Shown here: positions 22,601 through 36,279 of the stretch, piece after piece
Layout: every line of letters starts with the position of its first letter
How positions within the stretch are numbered: the first letter of the stretch is position 1
From: Oxytricha trifallax
Taxonomy: Eukaryota > Ciliophora > Spirotrichea > Sporadotrichida > Oxytrichidae
Length of the DNA: 64,000 nt
Assembly (NCBI GenBank): GCA_000711775.1
Contig: ARYC01000083.1
Location: forward strand, 1 to 64,000
Direction: 5' to 3'
Notes under the pieces: model-generated
Database searches by the model: none
What the model saw: the letters and a program-made list of their open reading frames with translations, nothing else
What the model was told of the DNA's origin: nothing
Translations under genes and position numbers: made by a program

Positions 22601-24790
22601 TTGACATAGAAAGTAATAAAAAAATAAAGATCATCACAAAAATGATATAGCTAGACTAGAGTTTTAGAAAATTAGAAATACAAGAATATTATCAAAAAAT
22701 TAAAAAACTATTTAGAATGCCTTACGTCAAGAAAAATGGACCAGAATTTGATGAAGATATATTGGGAATGATTTGAGAAGCAAACTGAATAACTATATAA
22801 GAAAAATCAAAGTAACTATATCTAATATTTGTATTTATCATTTTAATTACCTCAAGTATTTTACTACTAGCGCTACTTCTATTACTTATTTTTATTATTT
22901 TTTTTTCTAAATTTAAAGACTTTGGCAAGGAATAATGGAGAAAAAACAAGAAATAATTATTAAAATAAACATGAATAAAGGAATAATATAATTACAGAGA
23001 AGTTAAAGATGAAGGCTTAGATAATTTAAAGAAATAATCTTTAACGAAAAAGCAAAGATCAATCTTAGATCCCGAGCCTTAATTTAAATTAATTATTAAT
23101 TGATAAATAAATTAATAACTCGAATTATATAAATAAAAAGCAATTTAATTTATATCAATTTAATACGAAATAGTTCTATGAAAAATTGCAAGTTTTGCAT
23201 TTTTATTATTCTTTAATGTATATTTTATCTGTCATTTATTATTTATAAATGATTTCAAAGAAAATTTTGATCAAAATATTAATGATTTTTAGTATTACAA
23301 GCAATCTGTAATTTACATTTCTAAATACTTGTAGAAATATGTGTACAGAACTGAGCTGTCCTAATATCAATAAGTTTTGTAATTCCAAGCCAAATCTTAA
23401 TTTTATTGTTTGACTTCTACTTTTATTTGTATTGTTTATTCATGTGAAAAGCAGGTGTGGAATAATATAAGAAAAATAAACTAGAAACTTTGAATAAAAA
23501 GGAGAAAATATTGATTTTACTTTCTATAATCTATTTAATATGCTCAGCTCATTATATTTCATTTTTAATTTATATTTAAATATTAATTATTCTCATTTTA
23601 AATAAATTTATCTGAATTTTTGATTCCAAAATTCATGGCAGATATTACAAATCTGTCATAAATGTCAAATAAAAGAAAAAATTGTTTTATATCAAATCAG
23701 TTACTCTCCAGTAAATAGAATAATACAGAATACATTTGTGAATGTGCTGAGTAAAACCCCACTAATAATAATTAAAGATAAATATTAGTTAATATTACTA
23801 CTATTTATATTTAAACATTAATTTTAAATAAAAAATTTTTTACATCGTTATCAACTTAAAATTAGCTACCTTTTTAATGATTGAATTGATGAAATTAATA
23901 TTAGCTCATCTAAATGACTTTTTTTGTAAAAAACACTTTCTTATCTAATAAATATTAAAATTACCTAAATTTTGCAATAAACGCTTTTGTTTAAAATGCA
24001 TATATTTAAAGCACTTAGTATTTAATGCTTACACATTTTTTTGGAAACGATATTAAATTTTTGATGAGGATATCTGCGATAGTGTGGATAATAGCTATTG
24101 ATTTAAATAAGGTTATTGTTTATGATTTTTCTAATGATATCTACATCACAAAGTACCTAATTATTTTGTTAGTATAAAACACAAAGAAGTCGTTAGTTTG
24201 ATTTAAAACCAAATGAATATAATTTGATTTGTCATTATGAATTTACTGCATATCAAGATAACATTAAGATTGATTTTACTCTAATAATTGATTAATTTGG
24301 TTAATAAATCATACTATCATAATAAATGATGTTTGATATAATTAAGTAAATATATATTATTATGATAGTAAGATATATTTGCTTATACAATTAAGTAAAA
24401 TGAAAATAAAACTTAAATACAGAACAGTGAAATTTATTTAAAAATATGATGATTACGATGGCACAAATTAACATTATTTTAATAATACTTAGAGTCATAA
24501 TATAAAGTTAAATCTGAATAATAAATCAGTATATGACCTTAGTCTCACCTCGGTATTATTGAGTAAATATTAAAGTAAGTCTTCTACAATACTTGAATAA
24601 TTTAAAAAGGGCTGTAGATGAAAAGTAAATATAAATAACTTAATGAAAATCAGTATTTTAAGTTAATTAAAGAATTTAGTTCGATGATTCTGCTCTAATT
24701 TAATCTTCATGAATTTTTTTCTTTTAAACTTTATTCCATCATGAATTGTTATTAATTATTTCATTGAACTTGTATTATCCAACTTTTAAG
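22601..24790. other. AT-rich germline-limited sequence
   Basis: No gene supported. A small hairpin pairs ACTATCATAATA with TATTATGATAGTA around 24,312-24,372. Otherwise nothing recognised. Confidence 0.35.
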
Positions 24791-24799
24791 GCGTTTGCA

Positions 24800-24990
24800 T
24801 AAGAAACAAATGTAAGTCTTTAGGTGTACTCATCATGGTGCATCATTATGATCGGTAGCAAATGAGAAAAAAAAGAGTAAGGTACCGTTAAAGGCGCTTA
24901 ATGGGGTTCTTAACCCGGCGTAGAAGCATCATCTTCGTTCAGTGGCATTGAAATTAATCATTGGTGCCCTTTTAAACCCATATTAGTTCT
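24800..24990. other. Block of higher complexity, unassigned
   Basis: About 190 bp that is visibly richer in G+C and less repetitive than its surroundings (for example GGTACCGTTAAAGGCGCTTA). No tRNA cloverleaf, 5S-like boxes or convincing protein could be read. It could be a lone macronuclear-destined segment. Confidence 0.3.
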
Positions 24991-25850
24991 GTTAACCATC
25001 AAAACATAAAAATAAGAATAATCATTTCAATTTTTTAAGAAATTAATAAAATTAATCAATTCTAGGAATAGAATTAATAAATTTAAATAAACAATGAAAT
25101 ATTCCCACTTTTCCTGACCTAATACAAATTTTTTTTTAGTTCCTACATCATTAAAGTAATTCTGTTTAAATTTGTTTATTCCTGAATTTTATGAATTAAA
25201 ATTGTAAAATTTTACAAGGTCACATCCTTTAAAAGTAGAACCTTGCTTGAAAATCTATTTAAATCTGTCTTGATTGCTTACTGATTTAAAAGCTTATGTT
25301 AAAAGATTAAGGAGAAACTGTTTTCATTTGATCTTTAATTTATCCATATAAAATATATCATGACAATATACAATTTTATAAAAGTAAAAAATTAATTTCA
25401 GACTCTTTCTATTATTAATTTGCAATGCTTAAAATTTCTTTTAGACTTTTGAGATCAGACAATTTCATATATCATATTGAGAGATTATTAAATTGTAAAA
25501 ATTACCAAATTTTTATAAAAAAGCCAAAAAAATAGATTTCTCAAATATTTTAGTGATCCAATTCAGATATGACTAAAAATTTTTAAGTAATAAATTTAAA
25601 TTATTAAATATATAAACTTCTATGTAGTTAATGATATTAATATAGAAGGAATATCATATTTAAAAGCATTCTAAATGCTAATACTTAATCAAATATTTGA
25701 AATAAAATTTCTATTAGTCAGTAACTTTAGGTGAATTAAAATAATGAAAATTACAAACTGCAAAAGTAAGATTCCAAGCTACATAATAACTAAATATGAA
25801 AGTGTGGCTTTCAGTATCTGTATTATTTAGCTCCTTTTTCTTTACTTTCA
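24991..25850. other. AT-rich sequence
   Basis: Nothing recognised. Confidence 0.3.
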
Positions 25851-25859
25851 CTTAGATGT

Positions 25860-26865
25860 TTAAATTTCTTTGGTTCTATTTAGTTTCTGTTCGTCAAACT
25901 CCTGCTTTATTTTCTTGACATACATTATTCTGAATAATTTTTTCACTAGTTAGTAGTATTCATGTGTCTCTAGCTTCGTTATTCTTTCGTCTAACAACAG
26001 CTTGTTTTTAATTATCTCTACTTATTAAGATTTATTCATGTCAACTATTCTCCCTTAGTCGTTTTGAGAATCTATATGGGTCCCCAGCTGTATTTATCAA
26101 ATTACATGTTCTCATGTGATTAGCTTCAACAAACACTTTGTAAATAATGCAGTAGTGCTACATGCCGTAGTTCACTATCGTCCTCCACACTAGCTGATTG
26201 CCAGCATGGCGTCCATAACATTTTTTAAGAATATATTGAACCTTTTCTGTTGGTCCTTTTCCTGTTCTTTTAATACCTCATTTATTTACTTTGGTTTGAT
26301 GAGCTAGTCAATTTTTAGATTTATCTTTTTCAAGTTCATAAGAACTAAATCTCTAATTATTTCGCATCTTTTTGTGTCTTTCAACTCTGTTATAACGTTT
26401 CTTAAAATTACGTTAGATATATCACTAGACATTCTGAAAGTTAATCTCTTAAGATAAAATTACATTTTCTCAATCTCTTCGATTTTAATGAATTTTGAGG
26501 CTATAAGCGGGGTGTATATGTATATGATCAGAGACCTGATTAATGCTCTAATGATGGCTTCGTACACAGTTGGATTACTTGAGCTAGTCAATCACATATT
26601 CTTTTCTGTTGTCCTCTTAATCTAATTCAAAGTATTCTTAAGTATTTCATGTGTGTTAAACAAATTTTTATACCAAAGTAACTTTTCATTCTCTCTGAAG
26701 CTGTTAATTATATATTAAAATTATTGAGTGTCTTTAACATTTATCAGTAAATAATCAGCACATGCTAAAATAGCTATAATTTAATAGAGAAATTATTTCG
26801 AAAGAAATGGTTCAAAGTGAGAAATTAAAAAAAAATTTCAAAATTTTTATCTCAATATTTTAGCA
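25860..26865 (-). pseudogene. LINE reverse transcriptase C-terminal half
   Basis: Starts with LACADYLLINVKDTQ, which fits the catalytic YADD-box region with the second Asp replaced by Tyr. It continues through a long open stretch with TVYEAIIRALIRSL and KFIKIEEIEKM, and later VNYGM and TAGDPYRF. It is interrupted by at least two TGA codons. A dead 5'-truncated LINE copy of the same family as at 22,080. Its 5' boundary coincides with the start of the 1.2-kb tandem array. Confidence 0.72.
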
Positions 26866-26867
26866 GT

Positions 26868-29800
26868 AGAGAATTTTAATTTAATTAAGCTCTAGCAATT
26901 CTTTTTATGCGAAACTTAGTCAAAGGCTTGAAATGCTTTGTTGAAAGTTTGAGTCTTACTAAAGATACACTATTCTCGAAATGCAAAGTAGAGATTTAAG
27001 AAATTGAACAATTAGGATTTTATGTGAAGAAATTCAGAGTGTATTGAATGGCTTACTCTTGACTTGAATCTTTAAAGTAATTTATTTACTATACTCTTGA
27101 AACAAAAAGATCTCTTTATTTATACATTGCTCACCATTATTCGTATCATGAACATCAATTAAAGCTCTTAAAGTGCCTCTTTGATAAAATGCATTGGCAA
27201 TTCTTGTTAGTAGACATATTTTGAAAAAGAAAAGTTAGCAGGCCCATCGCTGAGATTAAAGCATCTGATAGTAATTAAGAGAAGATAAAAAGCTAACTCA
27301 TGGAGGATCCTTCGTACTTATAATGCTCTCTGATCTCTATATTTGGATTTGGAAAAAGCCCGTTTAAAATTAAATTACTATTGACCTTCACTTAAGAAGG
27401 TGTTCGTACAATTGAAATATGCAAAGCTGAAATAAGCCTTTTCTTAATTCCTTTATCCCTCTTTGAAAGAAACTAAATTATTTGTAACTGCATTGATTTA
27501 AGTTTCTTTTCAAATTTAACTCTCTTTTTGATTAAGAATTTGCTTGTTACAGCCCATTTAAATTAATCTTGAATTTCCATATAGGCAAAATTACTTAACC
27601 AATTTCATAAATAGATCTAAGTCTATTCTTATTGTATAAAGAGTGTAAATTTCTCTCACTTGATTCTAGATGATTTAGTTTCATTTAATATTTTGAGCTT
27701 TTATGCACTGATCTCAACTTTAAAATAATTAAACTTTCCATAAAGGATATTTCAAAGATTTTTCATATATTAAAGAGATACACCTTTCCTTTTATACTTA
27801 GCAACGCATTTTGAAGGATACGTTAACTGACAAATAATAATGGCAACACGATCCTGTATGTTTTATTGTTTTACTTTCAATCCTAATCTATTAATTTCGC
27901 CACAATATTAATAACTATGTAGGATTAAAAATTGTATGAAAAAAGACTTTAAAGATTTAAGAAATTTCGTTCTATACTTTCCAAAACATTTTCAAATCTC
28001 TATCTTGAGATAATTGAGCAGCATCTCGTCGGCAAAAAAGGAAATGCAAAGAATAAATATTGTAGAGAATTTCAACTTGATTAAGCTCTAGCAATGCATT
28101 TTATGCGAAACTTAGTCAAAGGCTTGAAATGCTTCGTTGAAAGTATGAGTCTTACTAAAGATACACTATTCTCGAAATGCAAAGTAGAGATTTAAGAAAT
28201 TGAACAATTAGGATTTTATGTGAAGAAATTCAGAGTGTATTGAATGGCTTACTCTTGACTTGAATCTTTAAAGTAATTTATTTACTATACTCTTGAAACA
28301 AAAAGATCTCTTTATTTATACATTGCTCACCATTATTCGTATCATGAACATCAATTAAAGCTCTTAAAGTGCCTCTTTGATAAAATGCATTGGCAATTCT
28401 TGTTAGTAGACATATTTTGAAAAAGAAAAGTTAGCAGGCCCATCGCTGAGATTAAAGCATCTGATAGTAATTAAGAGAAGATAAAAAGCTAACTCATGGA
28501 GGATCCTTCGTGCTTATTATGCTCTCTGATCTCTATATTTGGATTTGGAAAAAGCCCGTTTAAAATTAAATCACTATTGACCTTCACTTAAGAAGCTGCT
28601 CATACAATTGAAACATGCAGAGCTGAAATAAGCCTTTTCTTAATTCCCTTTCATCACTCTTCGAAAGAAACTAAATTATTTGTAACTGCATTGATTTAAG
28701 TTTCTTTTCAAATTTAACTCTCTTTTCGATTATAGAATTTGCTTGTTACAGCCAATTTAAATTAATCTTGAATTTCCATAGGCAAAATTACTTAACCAAT
28801 TTCATAAATAGATCTAAGTCTATTCTATTGTATAAAGAGTGTAAATTTCTCTCACTTGATTCTAGATGATTTAGTTTCATTTAATATTTTGAGCTTTTAT
28901 GCACTGATCTCAACTTAAAAAATTAAACTTTCCATAAAGGATATTTCAAAGATTTTTCATATATTAAAGAGAAACACCTTTCCTTTTATACTTAGCAACG
29001 CATTTTGAAGGATACGTTAACTGACAAATAATAATGGCAACACGATCCTGTATCTTTTATTATTTTACTTTCAATCCTAATCTATTAATTTCGCCACAAT
29101 ATTAATAACTATGTAGGATTAAAAATTATATGAAAAAAGACTTTAAAGATTTAAGAAATTTCGTTCAATACTTTCCAAAACATTTTCAAATCTCTATTTT
29201 GAGATAATTGAGCAGCATCTCGTCAGCAAAAAAGGAAATGCAAAGAATAAATATTGTAGAGAATTTCAACTTGATTAATCTCTAGCAATGCATTTTATGC
29301 GAAACTTAGTCAAAGGCTTGAAATGCTTCGTTGAAAGTATGAGACTTACTAAAGATACACTATTCTCGAAATGCAAAGTAGAGATTTAAGAAATTGAACA
29401 ATTAGGATTTTATGTGAAGAAATTCAGAGTGTATTGAATGGCTTACTCTTGACTTGAATCTTTAAAGTAATTTATTTACTATACTCTTGAAACAAAAAGA
29501 TCTCTTTATTTATACATTGCTCACCATTATTCGTATCATGAACATCAATTAAAGCTCTTAAAGTGCCTCTTTGATAAAATGCATTGGCAATTCTTGTTAG
29601 TAGACATATTTTGAAAAAGAAAAGTTAGCAGGCCCATCGCTGAGATTAAAGCATCTGATAGTAATTAAGAGAAGATAAAAAGCTAACTCATGGAGGATCC
29701 TTCGTGCTTATTATGCTCTCTGATCTCTATATTTGGATTTGGAAAAAGCCCGTTTAAAATTAAATCACTATTGACCTTCACTTAAGAAGCTGCTCATACA

Positions 29801-30832
29801 ATTGAAACATGCAGAGCTGAAATAAGCCTTTTCTTAATTCCTTTATCACTCTCTCTTGAAAGAAACTAAATTATTTGTAACTGCATTGATTTAAGTTTCT
29901 TTTCAAATTTAACTCTCTTTTAGATTAAGAATTTGCTTGTTACAGCCAATTTAAATCAATCTTGAATTTCCATAGGCAAAATTACTTAACCAATTTCATA
30001 AATAGATCTAAGGCTATTCTATTATTGTATAAAGAGTGTAAATTTCTCTCACTTGATTCTAGATGATTTAGTTTCATTTAATATTTTGAGCTTTTATGCA
30101 CTGATCTCAACTTTAAAATAATTAAACTTTCCATAAAGGATCTTTCAAAGATTTTTCATATATTAAAGAGATACACCTTTCCTTTTATACTTAGCAACGC
30201 ATTATGAAGGATACGTTAACTGACAAATAATAATGGCAACACGATCCTGTATCTTTTATTGTTTTACTTTCAATCCTAATCTATTAATTTCGCCACAATA
30301 TTAATAACTATGTAGGATTAAAAATTATATGAAAAAAGACTTTAAAGATTTAAGAAATTTCGTTCTATACTTTCCATAACATTTTCAAATCTCTATCTTG
30401 AGATAATTGAGCAGCATCTCGTCGGCAAAAAGGAAATGCAAAGAATAAATATTGTAGACAATTTCAACTTGATTAATCTCTAGCAATGCATTTTATGCGA
30501 AACTTAGTCAAAGGCTTGAAATGCTTTGTTGAAAGTATGAGTCTTACTAAAGATACACTATTCTCGAAATGCAAAGTAGAGATTTAAGAAATTGAACAAT
30601 TAGGATTTTATGTGAAGAAATTCAGAGTGTATTGAATGGCTTACTCTTGACTTGAATCTTTAAAGTAATTTATTTACTATACTCTTGAAACAAAAAGATC
30701 TCTTTATTTATACATTGCTCACCATTATTCGTATCATGAACATCAATTAAAGCTCTTAAAGTGCCTCTCTGATAAAATGCATTGGCAATTCTTGTTAGTA
30801 GACATATTTTGAAAAAGAAAAGTTAGCAGGCC
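26868..30832. repeat. Tandem array, 1.2-kb unit, 3.3 copies
   Basis: Units start at about 26,868, 28,062, 29,257 and 30,455, each with GTAGA(G/C)AATTT followed by TCTAGCAAT, so the period is about 1,195-1,198 bp. The fourth unit stops at 30,832, where a palindromic element begins. Copies differ by few bases and small indels. The first unit is the most divergent at its start. No long frame is shared, so I see no protein. The unit is much longer than the short satellites usually described in such germlines. Confidence 0.9.
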
Positions 30833-30837
30833 CATCT

Positions 30838-31414
30838 CCTAGGCCTCCTCGACTGGGCTGTTAAAATATTTTTTTCTCATTCTTTTAAAATTTTCCAAAT
30901 ATGATTATAACATTAAACTAACATGTTATAATGTTCTATTATGTCAAATTTACATTTCCAAGGAATCTTTAGCAACCCATATTATATTTATATTTCATTT
31001 TAACATCATAAAACATTTTATTTTGAATTAATATTACTTTATTTTCCTATATATTTTATGTATTTATATGTGATTGCATTAATATTTATATATTTATGTT
31101 AATATTTCGATCATTTTTCTATCATGATTGTATTAGATGCTTTTATTAAAAAACAATTAATTATTATATCAGTAATTAAAATAATGCAATTACAAATGAA
31201 TACATAAAGGATATAGGAAAATAAAGTAATATTTATTCAAAATCAAATTTTTTATGATGTTAATATGAAATATTACTATAATATGTGTTGCTATAAATTC
31301 ATTAGAAAAGTAAATTTTGACATAATAGAACATTATAACATGTTAGTTTGATGTTATAATCACTTTCGGAACATTTTACAAGATTTAGAAAGATAAATTT
31401 TAGCGGCCCACCCC
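30838..31414. mobile_element. Palindromic element, 577 bp
   Basis: The two halves are inverted copies from TTATAATGTTCTATTATGTC outward to ends resembling GGGC(T/C)G(C/T)TAAAAT. The outermost 15-20 bp are GC-rich and diverged. It has no coding capacity and truncates the 1.2-kb array. A MITE-like foldback element; no clear target duplication. Confidence 0.7.
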
Positions 31415-32100
31415 AGGGCACATTTCTTTTTTTTGTGGATAAAGTGCGATATATATATATAATTATGCTGTTAAATTGTCATTTCCTTTCTTTTAAGGAA
31501 CATTTAGTTTTTATAAATACATTTTAGCATTTCAAATCATATTACATTAGTAATAAATTAAACATTAAAAAAAAATATTCAATAAAATGTAAGTATAATT
31601 AAAATCTATGATTTAAAGTGTATTAATCAAAACATAATGAAAATCTTTAATATATTAGAGATCATAATTATGAATAATTTAAAATAATAAATGAAATCTT
31701 ATTATACCACACTCCATCCAATCAATTTACCGTTTGGGATAAAGTGTGATTTTTATTATTTAATTAATTAATAAATATAATTAAAATATAATGCTATAAG
31801 AAAATTATTGATTATTCTCTAATATCTGGTAATTATTTAAATTTTTACTCAAAATATGAGAGAATATTTCCTTGTTCTCTTCTGCAAATTATTCTTATAT
31901 ACTTATTGCATTAATACTTTTTGTAAATGGTTAATTTTCTTAAAGTCTTTCTCTATTTGAATAAATATTTATGAATAAATTTCCATATTGTCTGAATTTA
32001 GCATTATTTATTAGAAAATATGTAGTTTTTTCATTATTAAGATTGGAATATGTATACTTTAAACTGAAGAAAGTATTTTTTGTTAGTACAATATCTAATA
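31415..32100. other. AT-rich sequence with two direct repeats
   Basis: GGATAAAGTG(C/T)GAT occurs twice, at about 31,438 and 31,737, a possible pair of element ends or target copies. No gene. Confidence 0.35.
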
Positions 32101-32515
32101 TTGAAGAAATACATTTGAATTTGGAAAATTAATTATAATTAAATAAATAATAAATCAAAATCGTGGCAGTTATAGTTGGCCAATTTAAACGATCTTGGGC
32201 TCATTCGATAGGGAATTTAAAATTAGCTGGACTTTACTATTGGCGGTACTATTTTATCGCATCGAGGGAGCGAGATAACTCGACTTTAATGTGAGGGTAT
32301 AATTTAATGAATTTAGATGTGTTTAATTAAAGTCGAGTTATCTCGCTCCCTCGATGCGATAAAATAGTACCGCCAATAGTAAAGTCCAGCTAATTTTGAA
32401 TTCTCTATCGAATGAGCCCAAGATCGTTTAAATTGGCCAACTTTAACTGCCACGATTTTGATTTATTATTTATTTAATTATAATTAATTTTCCAAATTCA
32501 AATGTATTTCTACAA
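32101..32515. mobile_element. Palindromic element, family A copy 1
   Basis: A 415-bp, nearly perfect palindrome flanked by TA on both sides (32099-32100 and 32516-32517). Terminal repeat TTG(T)AGAAATACATTTG. The arms are almost identical, which suggests a recent copy or active correction between arms. TA target and size fit a non-autonomous Tc1/mariner-type element. A diverged second copy lies at 56916-57326. Confidence 0.88.
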
Positions 32516-32841
32516 TATAGAAAATCATTACTTTGAAAACTTTAATTGAAGGACTTTTGTTCTTACCGTAATTGACTTATAATCCCTAAAGTACTTTTTA
32601 ACTTTTGGATAAAGTACCTTGCCAAACTTATATTTAAAGAGCATAAATACTTTGAATATGTAATTATATCTCTATGTTATAAAATTATTCTTGTTGACTA
32701 TTAATAATATATTTTTGGAAATAGAGAATTATAACAAATTAATTAACAATATTTAAAAATAATTAAAATGTCTGTGCAGTACCATTTACAAATAATGCAA
32801 GTTACAAAACATATCTAAAATTATTACTTTTTTGGTTGTAC

Positions 32842-32979
32842 CTGGCAAGAGTTGCGGTGGCGCTTGATGAAGATTTCACAGAAGGCTGCAGCAATAAGGA
32901 TAAGGAAGCATAATACTAATCTGAATATGGCGATGTTCCATTTATTGGAAAAGATGACATTGATTTTTAAGAATTTCAT
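32842..32979 (-). CDS. First exon of a putative secreted or membrane protein
   Basis: Frame from ATG at 32979. After a short polar start comes a strongly hydrophobic segment, FRLVLCFLILIAAAFCEIF, then a basic stretch (KRHRNSCQ), as in a signal peptide or signal anchor. The exon ends at a plausible donor (CAG/GTACAA). The rest of the gene was not found next to it, as expected for a gene cut into macronuclear-destined segments. G+C is higher than in the flanks. Confidence 0.5.
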
Positions 32980-35090
32980 TTTCTTTTGCAATTATTTATA
33001 ATAATATTATTGTCAATCAAATTGTTATAATTCTCTATTTTCCAAAAATATATAATGATTAATCCATACTATTAAAATCCTTAGCAAATTATTTATTAAA
33101 TTAAGATAGATTATTATGAAAATAATAAATAAAATTTAAATTGTCTTAATTTATCTTTGTATTCTTTTTTAATTTCTTACAAAAATGTAAAGTATTGTCT
33201 GAATGAAGTTCAAAGAATGTGGAGGTACTTGTCCTATTAAGGTATTGTTTGCTAATTTATATTGATTAGTTTTACAATTTGAGATTAGAAATATATATGA
33301 TGTGATTGCTTGTTTTTAGAATTATGTCCTCCCATAAGAAAATTTGCTTTTAAGTATGATAAGATTTATTGAAATCAAATATATAAATAACTTTTTCTCT
33401 TATTCTTCTTTCTAAAATACTTTATATAAAAGAGATTAAGAATTTCTTAATCAGCATCCTTAGACTTTCCGTTTAATTTAAGTTGGTAGAGATTAATAGG
33501 ATTTATTATTTATTTTCTTAGAGTGTCGAAATCTGATTCAATATCTACAAGATCTAATCTTATTTCGAATTTTTAGATTCACATATGCGCGACTTTCAAA
33601 ATGATAAACTTTAATTAAGTCTTTTACGACATTAGTGTTGTGTTCAATACTCAAATAATAATATTAAATGGTTTAAGTATTATGGTTTAAAAATTAAAAA
33701 GATATTTCTTTAAAAAATTAAATAATTATATATAATTTAAATTAATATAATATAAATCATAAATTTTTGTGATATGATAATAAATAACTAATCAAATTTC
33801 TCCATGTAAAATTAATATGTTAATCAAGTTGTTAATAAATAATACATTAAATTAAACAAGGCTATTTGAAGATTCGAATTTTGAAAACCTTATTTGTTAA
33901 TAATATGTGCCTAGCCATTTAAAATTTATTTCTATATTAGTTTATAATATTACATTTCAATAATTTGAAGTATAATTCTATTATTCCATTAGAATGTATA
34001 AACGAAAATGCTTTTTTTATACTTGAAAAAATAACTTATATATTAGATAAGTTTTCATGAAAATAGATTTAGAGAGTAAAAGATTTCAATATATTTTAAT
34101 AAATTCAAAGATGATAAAGATACATTAGTAAAGTAATATGGAAATATATATATGTAATAAAAGGAAAATTAATATAAGGAACTATTTGAAGAATTATTTT
34201 ATTAGCCTTATTATAAATGGATTAAGCTTTTCTTAAAAGAGATAAATATAGATGCTCAAATTAATTAAAAATTTATTAAATATAAAAATAAGCAATATCA
34301 TTGATAATATTTAAGCCTTTTTATCTAAAATATTTCTTAAAATATAATATTAACTTATAAGTAAAAGGAAAACTGTTACTAAAAAAGTGTAAAAATATAT
34401 TCTATTTAAAGCGCTTATCATTCTTTTTGCTAATTTACTCAATTAATATTACATTTTCTAAAGTTGTGGAATTTTATATTTAAGCTAAAAAAATAAATAT
34501 AATTAAAATTTTATTTAGATTTACATTTTACATTTGTTGGAAATTATTTGAAAAATAAAAACTTATAGAATATTGTAATTTTATTGAATTATAGAAGAAA
34601 CATTTAATTCTATTTTTTTTGAAAAGACTCCATTTTAAAATATAAATTAAAATTTTATGAACATCATTTATTTAGAAATATATTTAATGTTTTATCTAAA
34701 TAATTATAAAGTTCAATCAAATTGAATAAATAATCAAATGAAGTTAAGTAGCAAAATATAAGAATACATCTGTTGTTGAATTAAGTGAAGACGAACTCAA
34801 TTACGCTAGTTTTTATTCTTTAGATCTTTATTTTTATTTAATTTTTATATTATACCAAATTTGAATTTGCAGGAAATAGGATATATGCAAAAATAGAAGA
34901 ATCGAGTACTTTTGAACTCACTTTTTTCCATTGATTAGACTATCGATCATAAATCTTAAAAAATTAAAATAGGATAAAACTAATTTATTTATAAAAACAT
35001 TTACATATTCATAATTAAAAAATAATGGAGAAAGGACTGAATTTTATGGAGTTTATAAGGTAAGTATTTCATTTTTTATATCATAGCAAT
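32980..35090. other. Very AT-rich sequence
   Basis: No gene supported. A short stretch at about 33,203-33,240 reads MKFKECGGTCPIK before a possible donor and might be another exon fragment; too short to call. Confidence 0.35.
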
Positions 35091-35094
35091 GATT

Positions 35095-35840
35095 TCGACT
35101 ACTGTAAGTTGGGAAAATAGGCCCGACCAATTCTGGTACACTTAAGTTCGAAACCGAAAGGGTCCTTGGCTTCTACAATGTAAGTCCCGGATCTGATAAC
35201 CACCTCACAATACGATAGGCAAGATATAGGGGCACGCCAATATTAATTTCGAACATTTATCATATAAGTCGTATTAAGAATTTTCTTACTGGATTGACTT
35301 CGTACCTCCAGAATTAATTTTAATGCTAAAACTAACTAATTACCAAACTAAAAAACTAAGTGGTATTAAAATTAAATGATACGCTTGTTCTTGAAAACTT
35401 GGGGTTTGCATCAAGGATATAGTAGGAGTAAAGAGACAGACCGATCAGATCTCGGATTGGACCCTATTTACTAGAGAAAAACGAGACAATTAATTGCATA
35501 AGAAAAAACTCCAGCAGAGTATCTTTCGAGGTTCCCCTCCCCCTTAGTAAGCAATACAATAAGTATTTGCAAAGAAGGGGTATTATCTAAACTAAAATCA
35601 CTCATTAAGGAGAGTCGGTCATAGTAATGAAACAGTAAAGACATATGAAGTAGCGAAAGATGACATAAACCTTATCTTGAGGCAATAGGTGAACGAGAAT
35701 TGTTCTGAAGCTATTCTGTCAAGTATAAGGGTCCCAATATTCTAGTCCCATTGATTAAAATTGAGTTGGATGCACATAGTTCAAAGAATAAAACTATCTG
35801 GTTTATCTATCTGGTTGGCAAATCCCCCAGTGTTAATTTA
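35095..35840. other. GC-elevated block with several open frames
   Basis: About 750 bp near 40% G+C against about 22% on both sides, with sharp edges. With TGA as the only stop, two plus-strand frames stay open for over 100 codons. One runs from about 35,105 to 35,700 and contains SNIYHISRIKNFLTG and VSFEVPLPLSKQYNKYL. The minus strand is also open in places. No family is recognised. It may be macronuclear-destined sequence, transferred DNA, organelle-derived DNA or a structured RNA. Confidence 0.45.
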
Positions 35841-36270
35841 CCGACAGCATTAAATAATAAATAATATTATTATCAAAACAATGTAAAATTTTCAATTTTG
35901 AGTCTTAAATTTATTACAAACAATTTTTCTAAGTAATAAATACTAAGATGTATTTGATATAGTTTAAATAGATAAAGATTAGAGCTGAAGAAATGGAGCT
36001 TGGCTAAAAATCGAATCATAACAGAGAAATTTAAGATTTCTTACAACAATAAACTATATTACTATTACCAATGTTTGCTTGACAGAATAATTTTGAAAAT
36101 GTAAAAATGTAGAATTGTTCAAAAATTAAATATGTGATAGTTGATATATAATATTCTTCTTCTCAAAATATTTTAAGATAAATTAAATGAGTCCTAAAGT
36201 TATCAATTTAAAGGTAATAATAAATTATTTAAATTAATTCCTATTTTTAATATTTGATCAATAATTGCTG
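35841..36270. other. AT-rich sequence
   Basis: Nothing recognised. Confidence 0.3.
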
Positions 36271-36279
36271 AGAATAATC

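Noticed and set aside
26868-30832. CRISPR-like or LTR-type repeats
   Set aside because: Units are adjacent 1.2-kb tandem copies without spacers, and no retroelement genes lie between them.
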